Below are positions 29,829 through 40,301 of a stretch of 64,000 nucleotides of DNA, one piece after another. How positions within the stretch are numbered: position 1 is the stretch's first letter; every line of letters starts with the position of its first letter. The notes beneath the pieces were generated by a model. It was not told the origin of the DNA. It ran no database searches and saw nothing but the letters and a program-made list of their open reading frames with translations. The stretch comes from Macrococcoides canis (lineage in GTDB: Bacteria; Bacillota; Bacilli; Staphylococcales; Staphylococcaceae): assembly GCF_002119805.1 (NCBI RefSeq), contig NZ_CP021059.1:1178001-1242000 (forward strand). The letters run 5' to 3'. A program made the translations under genes and the position numbers.

Positions 29829-30666
29829 TATAGCCAAATACCGATAAACCTATTGCACCTGGTCCAGTATGTGTTGACACAATTGGCGTCGTAGTATTTA
29901 CCGTTATCTTTTCATCAGTAAAAGGTTCCAGTGCTGTTTTAACTTTAGTAAGGAGATCATTAGCCTGGGCTTCTGATATACCAATTCTCAAATATTTATA
30001 TTGTTCGCTCATTTCTTTCACTTCTTTAGTCAGAAGTTTAACGACTGAATTGACTGTACGCGCATTCTGGATGACACGAATCTCGCCATCTACGACCTCT
30101 GCTACAGGCTTTAGATTCATCAGGCCACCAATAAAACCTTTTCCTCTTGAGATTCTTCCACCTTTTCTCAAATAATCAAGCTGAGAAATCACTAGAAATA
30201 GCTTTGATTGCGTTTTCATATTTTCAATGGCTGCTACTATTTCATCCATAGATTTATGTTTGATGATTAATTCAGCCACATTTTGTACGATAAATCCATA
30301 CGACTGTGCGATAAATCCTGAATCAATAACCGTGACCTTTCCATCTACCATACCAGCTGCTGTCTGCGCACTGCCAATAGTTCCACTTAAACGATGTGTC
30401 ATATGCAGACTTAATATCTCATAGCCTTCTTCGATATATTTTTCATATATTTCGACAAATTTACCCGTAGCTGGCTGGCTCGTTTTAGGGACTTCTTTTA
30501 GTGATATCAGTTTTTCTAAATATTCATCTGATGTTATTTCTTCCTGGTCTAAATATGTTTTTCCTTCCATTACAATATTTAATGGTACTTGTACGATACC
30601 ATGATCTTTTAAATATTGAGCTGGTAAATCGTGTGTTGAATCTACGATTAGTTTAATTTTACTCAT
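29821..30666 (-). CDS. DegV family fatty-acid-binding protein
   Basis: A 281-aa DegV-fold protein: IVDSTHDLP, SGTIGSAQTA (lipid head-group binding Ser), and GPGAIGLSVFGY at the end. Members bind fatty acids, some as FakB partners of the FakA kinase; which type this is cannot be told. The start is ATG 30666 after AGAGGGATG; the longer frame overlaps plsC. It lies 4 nt after the plsC stop. Confidence 0.85.
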   Translation of the reverse strand: MSKIKLIVDSTHDLPAQYLKDHGIVQVPLNIVMEGKTYLDQEEITSDEYLEKLISLKEVPKTSQPATGKFVEIYEKYIEEGYEILSLHMTHRLSGTIGSAQTAAGMVDGKVTVIDSGFIAQSYGFIVQNVAELIIKHKSMDEIVAAIENMKTQSKLFLVISQLDYLRKGGRISRGKGFIGGLMNLKPVAEVVDGEIRVIQNARTVNSVVKLLTKEVKEMSEQYKYLRIGISEAQANDLLTKVKTALEPFTDEKITVNTTTPIVSTHTGPGAIGLSVFGYND

Positions 30667-30670
30667 GTCT

Positions 30671-31883
<1,213 letters not shown>

Positions 31884-32834
31884 TTAAACTGCAATCGGCG
31901 CTTTAATCGCCGGATGCGCTGTGTATTCGATTATTTCTAGATCTTCATATTCAATATTAAATATATCCTTATCTGTGTTGATCTGAAGTTTAGGTGCGTC
32001 AAAAGATGATCTTGTCAACTGTGTTTCGACTGCTTCAATATGATTCGAATAAATATGGGCATCCCCTATAGAATGGATAAATTCACCCACTTCTAGTCCG
32101 CATTCTCTCGCCACTAAATGTGTAAGCAGACTATAGCTGGCAATATTAAAAGGTACGCCAAGGAATACATCTGCACTACGCTGATACAATTGACACGAAA
32201 GCTTATTATTATTCACATAGAACTGAAACATTGTGTGACAAGGTGGCAGTGCCATTGAATCGATTTCTCCTGGGTTCCAGGCTGAAACAATATGACGTCT
32301 ACTATGTGGATTCGTCTTAATCTGCTCAATAACGTCCTTCAGCTGATCGGTCACGCGATCTTTCGTTTCAAATTGACGCCATTGTTTCCCGTATACATTC
32401 CCCAGATCACCAAAGCGTTTCATAAATTGATCATCCGTGAGAATCTTTTCTTTAAAAATTTTCAGCTGTTCCTGATACTGATCATTAAATTCAGGATCAC
32501 GCAATGCACGATGACCAAAATCAGTCATATCCGGACCTGTGTATTCATCACTTTCAATCCATTTTAAGAAAGCCCACTCATTCCAGATATTGTTATTATA
32601 TTCAAGCAAGTATCTGATGTTCGTATCCCCACGAATAAACCAGATGAGTTCTGTAGCAACAAGTTTAAAAGACACTTTCTTTGTCGTCAGTAAAGGGAAT
32701 CCTTTAGAAAGATCGAATCGCATCTGGTGTCCAAAAACTGATAATGTCCCGGTATTAGTTCTATCATCCTTATCCTTGCCTGTCTCTAAAATACGCTTTA
32801 ATAAATTATGATATTCAAGGTCAAAAGAATTCAT
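31884..32834 (-). CDS. thyA: Thymidylate synthase
   Basis: Methylates dUMP to dTMP. 316 aa: catalytic Cys199 in [23 protein letters not shown] for phosphate binding, [17 protein letters not shown]. It includes the roughly 50-residue insertion (about 87-135) found in some Firmicutes ThyA. RBS AGAGGTGGC. First gene of the thyA-yozE run. Confidence 0.96.
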   Translation of the reverse strand: MNSFDLEYHNLLKRILETGKDKDDRTNTGTLSVFGHQMRFDLSKGFPLLTTKKVSFKLVATELIWFIRGDTNIRYLLEYNNNIWNEWAFLKWIESDEYTGPDMTDFGHRALRDPEFNDQYQEQLKIFKEKILTDDQFMKRFGDLGNVYGKQWRQFETKDRVTDQLKDVIEQIKTNPHSRRHIVSAWNPGEIDSMALPPCHTMFQFYVNNNKLSCQLYQRSADVFLGVPFNIASYSLLTHLVARECGLEVGEFIHSIGDAHIYSNHIEAVETQLTRSSFDAPKLQINTDKDIFNIEYEDLEIIEYTAHPAIKAPIAV

Positions 32835-32900
32835 ATCGCCACCTCTTTCTATTTTTACTTATATACATTATAATACAGATATATAGGCGACATTTAAAGA

Positions 32901-32915
32901 ATTACATATTGTAAT
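32901..32915. promoter_or_regulatory. Dyad symmetry in the thyA/small-ORF divergent region
   Basis: ATTACATATTGTAAT is a perfect 6-3-6 palindrome between the thyA promoter region (minus, TATAAT near 32870) and the small plus-strand ORF. It could be an operator; the binding protein is unknown. Confidence 0.4.
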
Positions 32916-32954
32916 ATTAAACGCGCATATTTGTATAACAGAGGAGTGAATTGC

Positions 32955-33032
32955 ATGGATGCTTCAATCATGGTAGTTTCAGGATTATTTCTTTTATTAT
33001 GCTATATGATCAGTATGTGTATTACTGAATAG
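32955..33032 (+). CDS. Small hydrophobic peptide, 25 aa
   Basis: ATG with GAGGAG 8 nt upstream encodes 25 residues that are mostly one membrane segment (VVSGLFLLLCYMISMCI). A strong terminator begins 17 nt after the stop. The RBS, single membrane helix and own terminator suggest a real gene. I do not recognise it. A possible promoter -10 (TATAAC, 32934-32939) is too close to the RBS, so the true promoter is uncertain. Confidence 0.5.
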   Translation: MDASIMVVSGLFLLLCYMISMCITE

Positions 33033-33048
33033 TCATTATTCCGTACAT

Positions 33049-33090
33049 AAAAAATAAGGATTCAGGACAATTCCTGAATCCTTATTTTTT
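33049..33090. terminator. Bidirectional terminator
   Basis: Stem of 19 bp (33049-33067 and 33072-33090, loop CAAT) with A-rich and T-rich flanks. It serves the small plus-strand ORF and the methyltransferase gene whose stop codon it contains. Confidence 0.85.
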
Positions 33091-33876
33091 TAATATGCCA
33101 TAATGTGTAATCGTGTTCCTTCTGATATTCATTTCAAATGGATACTGCGAGATTAAAGGTGAATTATATTCAGCACGTAATACAACTTTAGCGTCTCGTC
33201 TCACGACATCATCCAGTAAAGCTTTTTCATTCTGCTTATCCCCAGTCAAAAATGTGACTAACGGACTAATATTAGAAGCATCGACTGTATTCTTGTAAAG
33301 ACAGTCGACATAAATCACATCAAACTGTGTATCATCCTGTTCAATCGAGCCAAAGACAAAGTTAATCGAATGATAAGCTGCGCTCAGTTCCGGGTTGATA
33401 ACGTTACAATAATAATCCATACTCCATTTTATCGCAAAATGTATATAGAAATTTTGTTCATATGCGTAAAAATTTGCATGCTGCAATATTCTGGCCATCA
33501 GCATCAGGTCGTTGCCTAATCCCATCGTACAGTCTGCAATAAGTAGAGGAGCATCAGCATTATCACTAACCGCAGCTACAAGTGGTGGAAGGATGCCAGT
33601 TTTCACGTACTGTTTATTTTTGATATTCATCGTGCTTTCCTGGTAGCTGATTTTGTTATCAATTTGTGTATAAAGAAAGATACCATTTTTCTGGATAATT
33701 AGAAGCGGAATATCACTTTCAGAGAAGAGAGATTTTACTGTCTTTTTTCCTCTGATGATAACCTCCGTATCAGAATGATAATTTTCCAGATCCTTAACAA
33801 TCCTGCTGACGTAATCAAGCACGCATTCATCAGGATTGACACATGTCGTTATCCTTAGCTTATACGCAGTGTTCAT
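33082..33876 (-). CDS. Putative SAM-dependent methyltransferase (RsmJ-like)
   Basis: A 264-aa protein with a class I methyltransferase motif [15 protein letters not shown] (about 125-138), similar to the RsmJ family, and FDVIYVDC as motif IV. The target is unknown; RsmJ methylates 16S rRNA, but similarity here is limited. The ATG lies inside the end of the bacilliredoxin gene (17-nt overlap); the preceding in-frame TTG is less likely. Confidence 0.72.
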   Translation of the reverse strand: MNTAYKLRITTCVNPDECVLDYVSRIVKDLENYHSDTEVIIRGKKTVKSLFSESDIPLLIIQKNGIFLYTQIDNKISYQESTMNIKNKQYVKTGILPPLVAAVSDNADAPLLIADCTMGLGNDLMLMARILQHANFYAYEQNFYIHFAIKWSMDYYCNVINPELSAAYHSINFVFGSIEQDDTQFDVIYVDCLYKNTVDASNISPLVTFLTGDKQNEKALLDDVVRRDAKVVLRAEYNSPLISQYPFEMNIRRNTITHYGILKK

Positions 33877-34294
33877 CAAACTGCTCTTTTATATCCATGC
33901 ATAATTCTTCAACAGGACGCCCTTCAATATGTTCTCTTGGTATAAAGCCTACGAGCGTACTTCCTTTAAATAAAGCCATGGATGGACTTGACGGCGCTTG
34001 ACCGATATAACCTCTCATAGTCTCAGTCGCTGCTTTATCCTGTCCAGCAAAAACCGTTACGATATGGTCTGGTTTTACAGGGTTCTGAGTTGCAACAGTT
34101 ACAGCTGCTGGTCTTGCAAGGCCGGCAGCACAGCCACATACTGAATTAATTACAACAAATGTAGTTGACTCCCCTGCTTCACTAAAATGTTTATCGACCG
34201 CTTCACTACTCTCTAATGATTTAAAACCATTGTCAGTTAATTCGCTTCTCATACCATCTGATAATTGTTTCATATATTGTTCGTATGCATTCAT
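33860..34294 (-). CDS. Bacilliredoxin (BrxA/BrxB family)
   Basis: A 144-aa thioredoxin-fold protein with active site [14 protein letters not shown] (CGC). It removes bacillithiol from S-bacillithiolated proteins. The bacillithiol gene bshA is also in this window. RBS GGAGA. It lies 2 nt downstream of cvfC. Which of the two paralogues (A or B) it is cannot be settled from sequence alone. Confidence 0.92.
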   Translation of the reverse strand: MNAYEQYMKQLSDGMRSELTDNGFKSLESSEAVDKHFSEAGESTTFVVINSVCGCAAGLARPAAVTVATQNPVKPDHIVTVFAGQDKAATETMRGYIGQAPSSPSMALFKGSTLVGFIPREHIEGRPVEELCMDIKEQFDEHCV

Positions 34295-34296
34295 AT

Positions 34297-35415
34297 CTAT
34301 TCTCCTTTATTTCTGTTTGCTATTTGTTTCCATACTGAACCGGCTGCGCTTTCTCCATTCTTGATACGTTCGTAAGCCATCTGCACTTGCAATTTAACAT
34401 CAAATGCTTCGTCTTCTAGATGAGCTTCTAAATATGGAAGGCTAGTTTCGTCTCCTTCATCATAGATAAACATAGCAGCACGCCATCTGACGATTGGTGC
34501 TTTATCATTTAATGCGTCGTGCATCGTATCAAGACTTTCTTTATATCCTAAATCACTAATTGTATCTCCAGCAGTTCTTCGGACAGCAATATTTCTATCT
34601 TTCATTGCTTCATCGAGCAATGGAAGGACATCACGAGATTCTATCATGCCAAGGAACATTACTGCAAGCCTTCTTAGTTGAGGCTTATCATCACTTAATA
34701 CCACTTTCAAAAACGGAATGTCGCTGCTATCAGGTGTCGGGTAATGATCGAGCATACGATAGCGTTCTTTCCAGTCCTCTGTACTTAAATATGTTTCTGT
34801 CGAAATACGTTCCAGCTGTTTAGACTGATCTTCGTAACGATTTGCTTTTCCGGCTTCAACAAGTTCCTGTAACTTTTCATCTGGATATAAAGCATCAATC
34901 TCTTCTTTTACAGTATTAACAATCTCTTCATCTGTACCATATCTTATTCCATAATCAACCCAGCGTCTTAATAATATGACATTATCATCATCATTTTGAC
35001 TATCAAGCATTGCGTCAATAAAACGTAAATCAAGCTGTTTACGTGTTTCACTATCACGATAAGTTATCTTGATCTGATATGGGATATTTTTAAACGCCAG
35101 TACTTCTACCCGCTTTTCACCCGAATCAGTGACTGGCGGCTCATTCACTTCTGTTATCGCTTCACTAGCAAAGACCTGCTTTATTTCTGGCAGCACTATA
35201 TCCCAGTCACTGCCTGGATTTTTGTCAACCGATATAAAATCCAGTGCATGAAATACCGATTTAACATTTTGAATATTAAGCAATTCATTGATAAAAGCCG
35301 GATTAGAAGCTTCAATACTTTGATAAGTCGTACTCTTCATATCTTCTTTATTAAAGTCCAGCGTAATTTTCAAAGTATTCGGACTTGGTGTAGGTTCTAT
35401 CTTTTTTATCTCCAT
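34297..35415 (-). CDS. cvfC: CvfC-like protein with Nfu N-terminal domain and HEAT repeats
   Basis: A 372-aa cytoplasmic protein. Residues 1-85 resemble the Nfu/NifU N-terminal domain ([15 protein letters not shown]...[19 protein letters not shown]). Residues about 215-350 form HEAT-like helical repeats ([24 protein letters not shown]). It is the counterpart of S. aureus conserved virulence factor C. Molecular role unknown; an Fe-S link is suggested only by the Nfu-like domain, as the cysteine domain is absent. RBS GGAGG. Confidence 0.85.
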   Translation of the reverse strand: MEIKKIEPTPSPNTLKITLDFNKEDMKSTTYQSIEASNPAFINELLNIQNVKSVFHALDFISVDKNPGSDWDIVLPEIKQVFASEAITEVNEPPVTDSGEKRVEVLAFKNIPYQIKITYRDSETRKQLDLRFIDAMLDSQNDDDNVILLRRWVDYGIRYGTDEEIVNTVKEEIDALYPDEKLQELVEAGKANRYEDQSKQLERISTETYLSTEDWKERYRMLDHYPTPDSSDIPFLKVVLSDDKPQLRRLAVMFLGMIESRDVLPLLDEAMKDRNIAVRRTAGDTISDLGYKESLDTMHDALNDKAPIVRWRAAMFIYDEGDETSLPYLEAHLEDEAFDVKLQVQMAYERIKNGESAAGSVWKQIANRNKGE

Positions 35416-35424
35416 GTTTTCCTC

Positions 35425-35607
35425 CTATTGTAATACGTTTCCTAGTCTTTTTATCTCTATACCAACTGTACATTTTTTTATACAGTAATGATGTGCGAAT
35501 GTCTTATTACGTTCTTTACGATGATATTCCTTTAAAAGACAATGACTGCAATAATGGTCATTGAGCTTATCAATGGTACGTAAAGTCCTTTGCTGATCAC
35601 TATTCAA
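35425..35607 (-). CDS. Zinc-finger domain protein (DUF2602-like)
   Basis: About 60 aa with a CSHC...H...HHYCIKKC metal-binding pattern and C-terminal GIEIKRLGNVL, matching small Bacillales zinc-finger proteins. TTG at 35607 is preferred because the in-frame GTG at 35616 forms part of the RBS GAGGTGG. It ends 9 nt before cvfC. Role unknown. Confidence 0.65.
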   Translation of the reverse strand: MNSDQQRTLRTIDKLNDHYCSHCLLKEYHRKERNKTFAHHYCIKKCTVGIEIKRLGNVLQ

Positions 35608-35674
35608 TAAACCCACCTCATACGATATTATAACAAATTTATGTATTTAAGCATGATGCTTTGCTTAACATGTG

Positions 35675-35703
35675 TTGCAATAATATATTTATACCACTAT
35701 AAT
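35675..35703 (+). promoter_or_regulatory. Promoter of the queuosine transporter-RNase H pair
   Basis: -35 TTGCAA (35675-35680), 17-nt spacer, -10 TATAAT (35698-35703). No preQ1 riboswitch is visible in the short leader. Confidence 0.65.
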
Positions 35704-35733
35704 ACTTAAGTTAACTTTAAAAGGAGGTTTATT

Positions 35734-36417
35734 ATGACAAATGAACTATGGGCATTTGCTGCATTTATCATGACATTTCTGATGCTCGTTATGATGTATA
35801 GATTTTTTGGCAAAGAAGGACTTTTTGTCTGGGTGGCTATCGGCACGATCATCGCAAATATTCAAGTCACAAAATCAGTTGAACTTTTCGGGATTACTGC
35901 AACGCTCGGAAATGTATTATTTGCATCCATTTACCTTGCAACAGATATTTTAAATGACCGTTACGGTAGACAAGTTGCCAAGAAGGCAGTGTGGTTAGGT
36001 TTTTCATCTGCAATAATAATGACCCTATTAATGACTATATCTTTACAATTTAATCCGGCTGCCAACGATATTGCACAGCAAAGTCTCGAGACATTGTTTG
36101 GAGTAGTCCCAAGGATCGTTCTCGGTTCAATCGTTGCTTATATTATTGGTCAATATGTTGATGTCTATCTTTTCAACCTGATAAAAAAACGTTTTTCTTC
36201 AGACCGCACATTCTTCATAAGAGCTTATGGAAGTACAGTGTTCAGCTCAATCATCGATACTGCACTTTTCACATTGATCGCTTTTACAGGTCTGATGCCA
36301 GGAAATGTACTATTTGAAATCTTTATTACAACATATATATTTAAACTTTTTTCCACTATTCTCAATATTCCATTCGGATACTGGGCGAAATCATTTCATA
36401 AAGAGGACGTATCATGA
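35734..36417 (+). CDS. Queuosine precursor transporter (VUT/YhhQ family)
   Basis: A 227-aa membrane protein with six or seven helices; LATDILNDRYGRQVAKKAVWLG is the family signature. It imports queuosine precursors for tRNA modification. RBS AAAGGAGG. It overlaps the RNase H gene by 4 nt. Confidence 0.87.
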   Translation: MTNELWAFAAFIMTFLMLVMMYRFFGKEGLFVWVAIGTIIANIQVTKSVELFGITATLGNVLFASIYLATDILNDRYGRQVAKKAVWLGFSSAIIMTLLMTISLQFNPAANDIAQQSLETLFGVVPRIVLGSIVAYIIGQYVDVYLFNLIKKRFSSDRTFFIRAYGSTVFSSIIDTALFTLIAFTGLMPGNVLFEIFITTYIFKLFSTILNIPFGYWAKSFHKEDVS

Positions 36418-36803
36418 CACAAGTTTATATCGATGCAGCAACGAGACAGCATCCTTTACAAAGTGCGTGTGGTATTGTCTTTAGACATGATACAGAAATT
36501 GTAGAGTACGGTGAATATTTAGGAGAAATTGATAATCATCATGCGGAATGGCAGAGCTTGATAATAGCTTTGAAGCTGAGCCTACAAAACAGCTACACGA
36601 CTTTACTCATAAAAACAGACTCAAAAATTGTCGCGGATTCTGTACAGAAAAAGTATGTAAAAAAAGCAGCATATAAATGTTATCTCCAGGAATATTCAAC
36701 GCTTGAGTCCCAGTTTGAACTAATCATTATTGACTGGATACCTAGAGCAGAAAATAAGCATGCAGATACCATCGCAAGAAGAACATTAAACAGATATAGC
36801 TGA
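36414..36803 (+). CDS. RNase HI-like protein
   Basis: A 129-aa RNase H fold with the four acidic residues Asp7, Glu45, Asp69 and Asp118. S. aureus relatives are labelled as RNase HI or EbsB-like. It would cut RNA in RNA-DNA hybrids. Translationally coupled to the transporter by an ATGA overlap. Its stop codon lies inside the shared terminator. Confidence 0.82.
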   Translation: MTQVYIDAATRQHPLQSACGIVFRHDTEIVEYGEYLGEIDNHHAEWQSLIIALKLSLQNSYTTLLIKTDSKIVADSVQKKYVKKAAYKCYLQEYSTLESQFELIIIDWIPRAENKHADTIARRTLNRYS

Positions 36804-36819
36804 GCTATATCTGTTTAAT
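36785..36819. terminator. Bidirectional terminator between the RNase H and HAD genes
   Basis: Inverted repeat of 17 bp per arm (36785-36801 and 36803-36819) containing both stop codons (TGA 36801-36803, TAG 36807-36805). A T run follows on the plus strand (36818-36824). Confidence 0.82.
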
Positions 36820-37575
36820 TTTTTGTTCTAATACATAAAGTACACCGTTCTCATTATTAGAAGGTGCGATAGCAGACGCGAAAGATTTCACTTTATGAGA
36901 CGCATTTGCCATTGCATAACTATGGTCTGACAGTTTAAACATCTCTATATCATTATCTCCATCACCAAAGACAGCTAACTCATCACTACTTACATTTAAT
37001 TGTTCCATCACTACTTGAAGCATATGTGCTTTATCTGCATTGGCAGTTATATCGATGCAGAGTGCTCCACTATAGACACAATCTATAGTTGGAGGAAGCA
37101 ATTCCATCAGTTTTGAAACTTCATCAGCAGTACCCGTTACTGTAATTTTCAATACGGATTCACTGACTTCATTACTTTCAGAGAATACTTTTATATCTGG
37201 ATAGTAAGGATGTATCATCGTCCGATAATCATCAGATGCTGTTCGGTGAATATAAGCATTATTTTCTGCAGAAACTACAAATTCATAATCTGCATTTATC
37301 AATCGAGAGATGACTTTACCAGCATCTTGTTGTTTCATCGCCTTATACTGATACATTCCGTCATACTCAAGAAATGCTCCATTAGCTGCTATATAGATAA
37401 TGTCATTATATCCATCAAAAAATTGTTTTAAATATGCAGGATGATTACTACTCGCCACAGCGAAACGAATATGATTGCGCTGCATCATATCATAAATACG
37501 TCTAAACCTGACCTCATCATATCCATTATTGTCATTTAAAAAAGTCCCATCCATATCTACAGCAACTAATTTCAT
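36805..37575 (-). CDS. HAD-superfamily Cof-type phosphatase
   Basis: A 256-aa Cof/HAD-IIB hydrolase: DMDGTFL with Asp7 and Asp9 near the start, cap domain in the middle, and FGDGDNDIEMFKLS near 195-210. Likely a cytoplasmic sugar-phosphate or flavin-phosphate phosphatase. ATGA overlap with the upstream Fic-like gene. Confidence 0.9.
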   Translation of the reverse strand: MKLVAVDMDGTFLNDNNGYDEVRFRRIYDMMQRNHIRFAVASSNHPAYLKQFFDGYNDIIYIAANGAFLEYDGMYQYKAMKQQDAGKVISRLINADYEFVVSAENNAYIHRTASDDYRTMIHPYYPDIKVFSESNEVSESVLKITVTGTADEVSKLMELLPPTIDCVYSGALCIDITANADKAHMLQVVMEQLNVSSDELAVFGDGDNDIEMFKLSDHSYAMANASHKVKSFASAIAPSNNENGVLYVLEQKIKQI

Positions 37576-38525
37576 TGAGATTTCCCTTTCACGTGAAACA
37601 TTGTATTTAACGTATATTTTGTTGATTTCCCGACACCGACCTTCTGAATCTCACCATCTTTTTGAAGTTTGACCAATGCGCGTTCTATCGTTTTCCTGCT
37701 AATATCAGCAAGTCTGAGTTCAATATCTGTTCGAGATAAAGGAATAAACGACTGATTAATTACTTCCAGCACTCTGTAGTACGGTTCGTATTTATTCATA
37801 TTTATCAGTTTGAACTGATTAAAGAACTGTTCATAACATTGCTCGATCATTTCCAGATAGAAAAGATAAAAATCGACAAATGGACTATCAGGCTGCATCA
37901 CTTCAAAATATTCATCCGCTCTTTCAGCAATATATTGTTCTAAATTGTGAAACTTCACAACAATAAATCCACTTTTAAGCAGTAACAATGTTAAAAGAAG
38001 ATGGGTTAGTTTAAGATTATCTTCTTGAAAAGCATGTTCTTTATTAAAAGTGTATGTAAAAGCAAATATGCGTTCAAGTGCGTTATAATAACCAGTCTGC
38101 TGAAAATATGATTCAACTGAAGTATGTAATGCAGATGGATTTTCTTGCTTCATCTTTTTTATCATCGCATTGTTACCTGATGACATTTCAAGATAAATAC
38201 GTTCAATTTCAATAGGCAATAGATCTATAAACTCATAATCATCGAAAATGTAAACCAACGCATCTCTGTAGCCCATCAACGTCATATCATCATCATTTTT
38301 AATGCTGCTTTTATAATCCACCATCTGTATCAGTTTAGTGTTCGCAAAAAAGACACCATCTAATTGCAGTGTATATTTTAGTGCATTGATCATCGTAATT
38401 CTTTGTAATTTCTGCAATGCAATGTGATGCTTTTCATTGATAATGTGCTGCATACCTTTATACTCGTATATTCGTGTTGCAAGATCTAGTATTTTAAGTT
38501 GCTTATCATTAAATATACCACTCAT
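37572..38525 (-). CDS. Degenerate Fic-domain protein with C-terminal winged helix
   Basis: A 317-aa protein with the layout of Fic proteins: inhibitory-helix-like TLQLDG (52-57), MTLMGYRDAL (81-90) and a core with HAFQEDNLKLTHLLLTLLLLK. The canonical HPFx[DE]GNGR is reduced at 164-172: His164, Glu168 and Asn170 remain, but both Gly and the Arg are changed. AMPylation activity is therefore doubtful. Residues 262-306 look like a winged helix (SRTDIELRLADISRKTIERALVKL). The ATG at 38525 follows AAAGGGTG; the earlier ATG at 38549 lies upstream of the predicted start site. Probably an autoregulator. Confidence 0.75.
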   Translation of the reverse strand: MSGIFNDKQLKILDLATRIYEYKGMQHIINEKHHIALQKLQRITMINALKYTLQLDGVFFANTKLIQMVDYKSSIKNDDDMTLMGYRDALVYIFDDYEFIDLLPIEIERIYLEMSSGNNAMIKKMKQENPSALHTSVESYFQQTGYYNALERIFAFTYTFNKEHAFQEDNLKLTHLLLTLLLLKSGFIVVKFHNLEQYIAERADEYFEVMQPDSPFVDFYLFYLEMIEQCYEQFFNQFKLINMNKYEPYYRVLEVINQSFIPLSRTDIELRLADISRKTIERALVKLQKDGEIQKVGVGKSTKYTLNTMFHVKGKSQ

Positions 38526-38534
38526 AATTTCACC

Positions 38535-38574
38535 CTTTTCATCAGTCATTTAATTATAATTGACTGATGAAAAG
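38535..38574 (-). promoter_or_regulatory. Palindromic operator over the Fic-HTH promoter
   Basis: A perfect 14-bp inverted repeat (38535-38548 and 38561-38574) separated by 12 nt that contain the -10 box. It fits autoregulation by the adjacent HTH protein; the 5' arm overlaps the -35/-10 spacer and the other arm covers the start site and part of the RBS. Confidence 0.65.
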
Positions 38575-38581
38575 TTATCAA
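38553..38581 (-). promoter_or_regulatory. Promoter of the Fic-HTH gene
   Basis: -35 TTGATA (38581-38576), 17-nt spacer, -10 TATAAT (38558-38553) on the minus strand. Confidence 0.65.
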
Positions 38582-38590
38582 TTGAAAATT

Positions 38591-39463
38591 TTACCTCCCA
38601 ACTAGAAATCTGTTTACAGATTTTAATTCATATTTTTCACAGACGCTTCCTATAAAGTCAAAATCAGCAACATATGGCATACGTTCTTTTATATCTTCAA
38701 TGTTTATAGGTACTTCTGTATGAATCTCAGCTAACCGTCTTGAAATTTTCAGTGCATCGATCGATATCGCTATCTTATTTTGCTGGCCTTTAGGCAGTTT
38801 ATCTATCGAAACAAGTACACCATCCACATCTTGATAAGACTGAATCAACTTTAACGCTGTCTTTTCTCCAATACCTTTGACGCCTGGATATCCGTCCGCT
38901 GTATCCCCCATAAACGCTTTCACATCAATCATCTGCTTTGGTTCAATCTGATATTCTTCTTTAAATCGTTCAACATCGTATTTGTTGTATATATTGAATC
39001 CTTTTTTTATAAGCCATACTTCGATATTATCTTCTAAAATCTGCAGTAGATCTCGGTCTCCACTTATGACAGTTATACGATACTCCTTATCAAGATACTT
39101 TGCCAGCGTACCAATGACATCATCCGCTTCATATTGATGTACACCGATATTCACAAATCCTAATGCTTCTGAAATGCGCTGTGCCATTTCAAACTGCGGA
39201 ATCAATTCTTCTTGCGGTGCAGGACGATGCGCTTTGTAACTGCTGTCTATATCATTTCTGAAAGTTTTTGCACCCATATCCCAGCAAATGATTACGTGCG
39301 CTGCATGCGTATCTTCAATTGCACTAATAACATGTTTTACGAATCCTTGTACACCATTTGTAGGTATACCTTCGCTATTTTTCATAAAGTTGCCATGAAG
39401 GCTTGTTGCAAAAAAGTGCCGGAATAATAATGCCATCCCATCTATAATCAGTACATTTTCCAT
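38591..39463 (-). CDS. 5'-3' exonuclease (polymerase I N-terminal-like)
   Basis: A 290-aa FEN-type nuclease: LIIDGMALLFRHF, YEADDVIGTLA, ISGDRDLLQI and the helix-hairpin-helix PGVKGIGEKTA. It removes RNA primers or flaps during replication and repair. The ATG at 39463 (MENVLIIDG) follows GGAGA; the longer frame runs into the sulfurtransferase. One nucleotide separates them. Confidence 0.92.
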   Translation of the reverse strand: MENVLIIDGMALLFRHFFATSLHGNFMKNSEGIPTNGVQGFVKHVISAIEDTHAAHVIICWDMGAKTFRNDIDSSYKAHRPAPQEELIPQFEMAQRISEALGFVNIGVHQYEADDVIGTLAKYLDKEYRITVISGDRDLLQILEDNIEVWLIKKGFNIYNKYDVERFKEEYQIEPKQMIDVKAFMGDTADGYPGVKGIGEKTALKLIQSYQDVDGVLVSIDKLPKGQQNKIAISIDALKISRRLAEIHTEVPINIEDIKERMPYVADFDFIGSVCEKYELKSVNRFLVGR

Positions 39464-39464
39464 A

Positions 39465-40301
39465 TTAATCTCCAGTCTCAATTTTATCAGGGTAAAACGA
39501 TATCCATTCTGAAAAACTACCAGCATATAATGCGACATCTCTATCCAAAGATTTTAATGCAGCATAGATCGGTGTCGCTGAAAGTCCTGAACCACAGTAA
39601 ACAGTAACAGATTTATCTGCTGTAGCTTGAAATAATTCTACTAATGCAGCCTCATCCTTAATATAACCATCGGTAAACAAATGATCATACGGAATATTTA
39701 TAGCTCCAGGAATGTGGCCTGCAATGGCATCAATAGGTTCAAATAGTCCTTTATATCTTTCTGCAGCTCTCGCATCAATCAGAATTCGTAATTCATCATT
39801 ATTTAAAACACTTTCAATGTCGATAAATATTGATTCATTAAAATCAATATTTTTATCACTTTTATATATTTCATCCGTCATATTTATATTATTGACGGAT
39901 GAAAATGTATTTTCTGAAGTAAAATACTGTGTAAAAGCTATTAAGTTTTCGTAACCTCCATCAATAATATAGCAGTCCAATCCAACGAGATGACATAGAT
40001 ATAGGAATCTCGTTCCGAAGAAACTATCTTTATTATCAATCGCTATAATTGTTTTATCCTGTGCGTGCATTGATACAAAGCTGTAAAATTCATTTAAATC
40101 CGGTAATGGATGTCTCCCGCTACTCATTGAATTATCACCAGTTAACATAGGATAACTAAATATACTCCCATCTATATGCTGTTGCTTATACTGCTCAAGC
40201 GACTGTGAATCATTATCCATTATTCCACGACAATCAAATATGACAGCTTGATCTGATGTGTAGAGGTCAAGTGCTTCTTGTTCATCTATCCATATTTTCA
40301 T
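39465..40301 (-). CDS. Two-domain sulfurtransferase (rhodanese/3-MST type)
   Basis: A 278-aa tandem rhodanese. The C-terminal domain has the active loop YCGSGLSAT with Cys236; the N-terminal domain has no cysteine in the matching loop (AIDNKDSFFG) and is structural. It would transfer sulfur from thiosulfate or mercaptopyruvate. ATGA overlap with dynA. Confidence 0.88.
   Translation of the reverse strand: MKIWIDEQEALDLYTSDQAVIFDCRGIMDNDSQSLEQYKQQHIDGSIFSYPMLTGDNSMSSGRHPLPDLNEFYSFVSMHAQDKTIIAIDNKDSFFGTRFLYLCHLVGLDCYIIDGGYENLIAFTQYFTSENTFSSVNNINMTDEIYKSDKNIDFNESIFIDIESVLNNDELRILIDARAAERYKGLFEPIDAIAGHIPGAINIPYDHLFTDGYIKDEAALVELFQATADKSVTVYCGSGLSATPIYAALKSLDRDVALYAGSFSEWISFYPDKIETGD

Noticed and set aside
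35617-35733. Possible preQ1 riboswitch before the queuosine transporter
   Set aside because: The leader after the -10 is only about 25 nt and lacks the C-rich loop and A-rich tail of preQ1 aptamers; a short 7-bp repeat upstream of the -35 is not enough.
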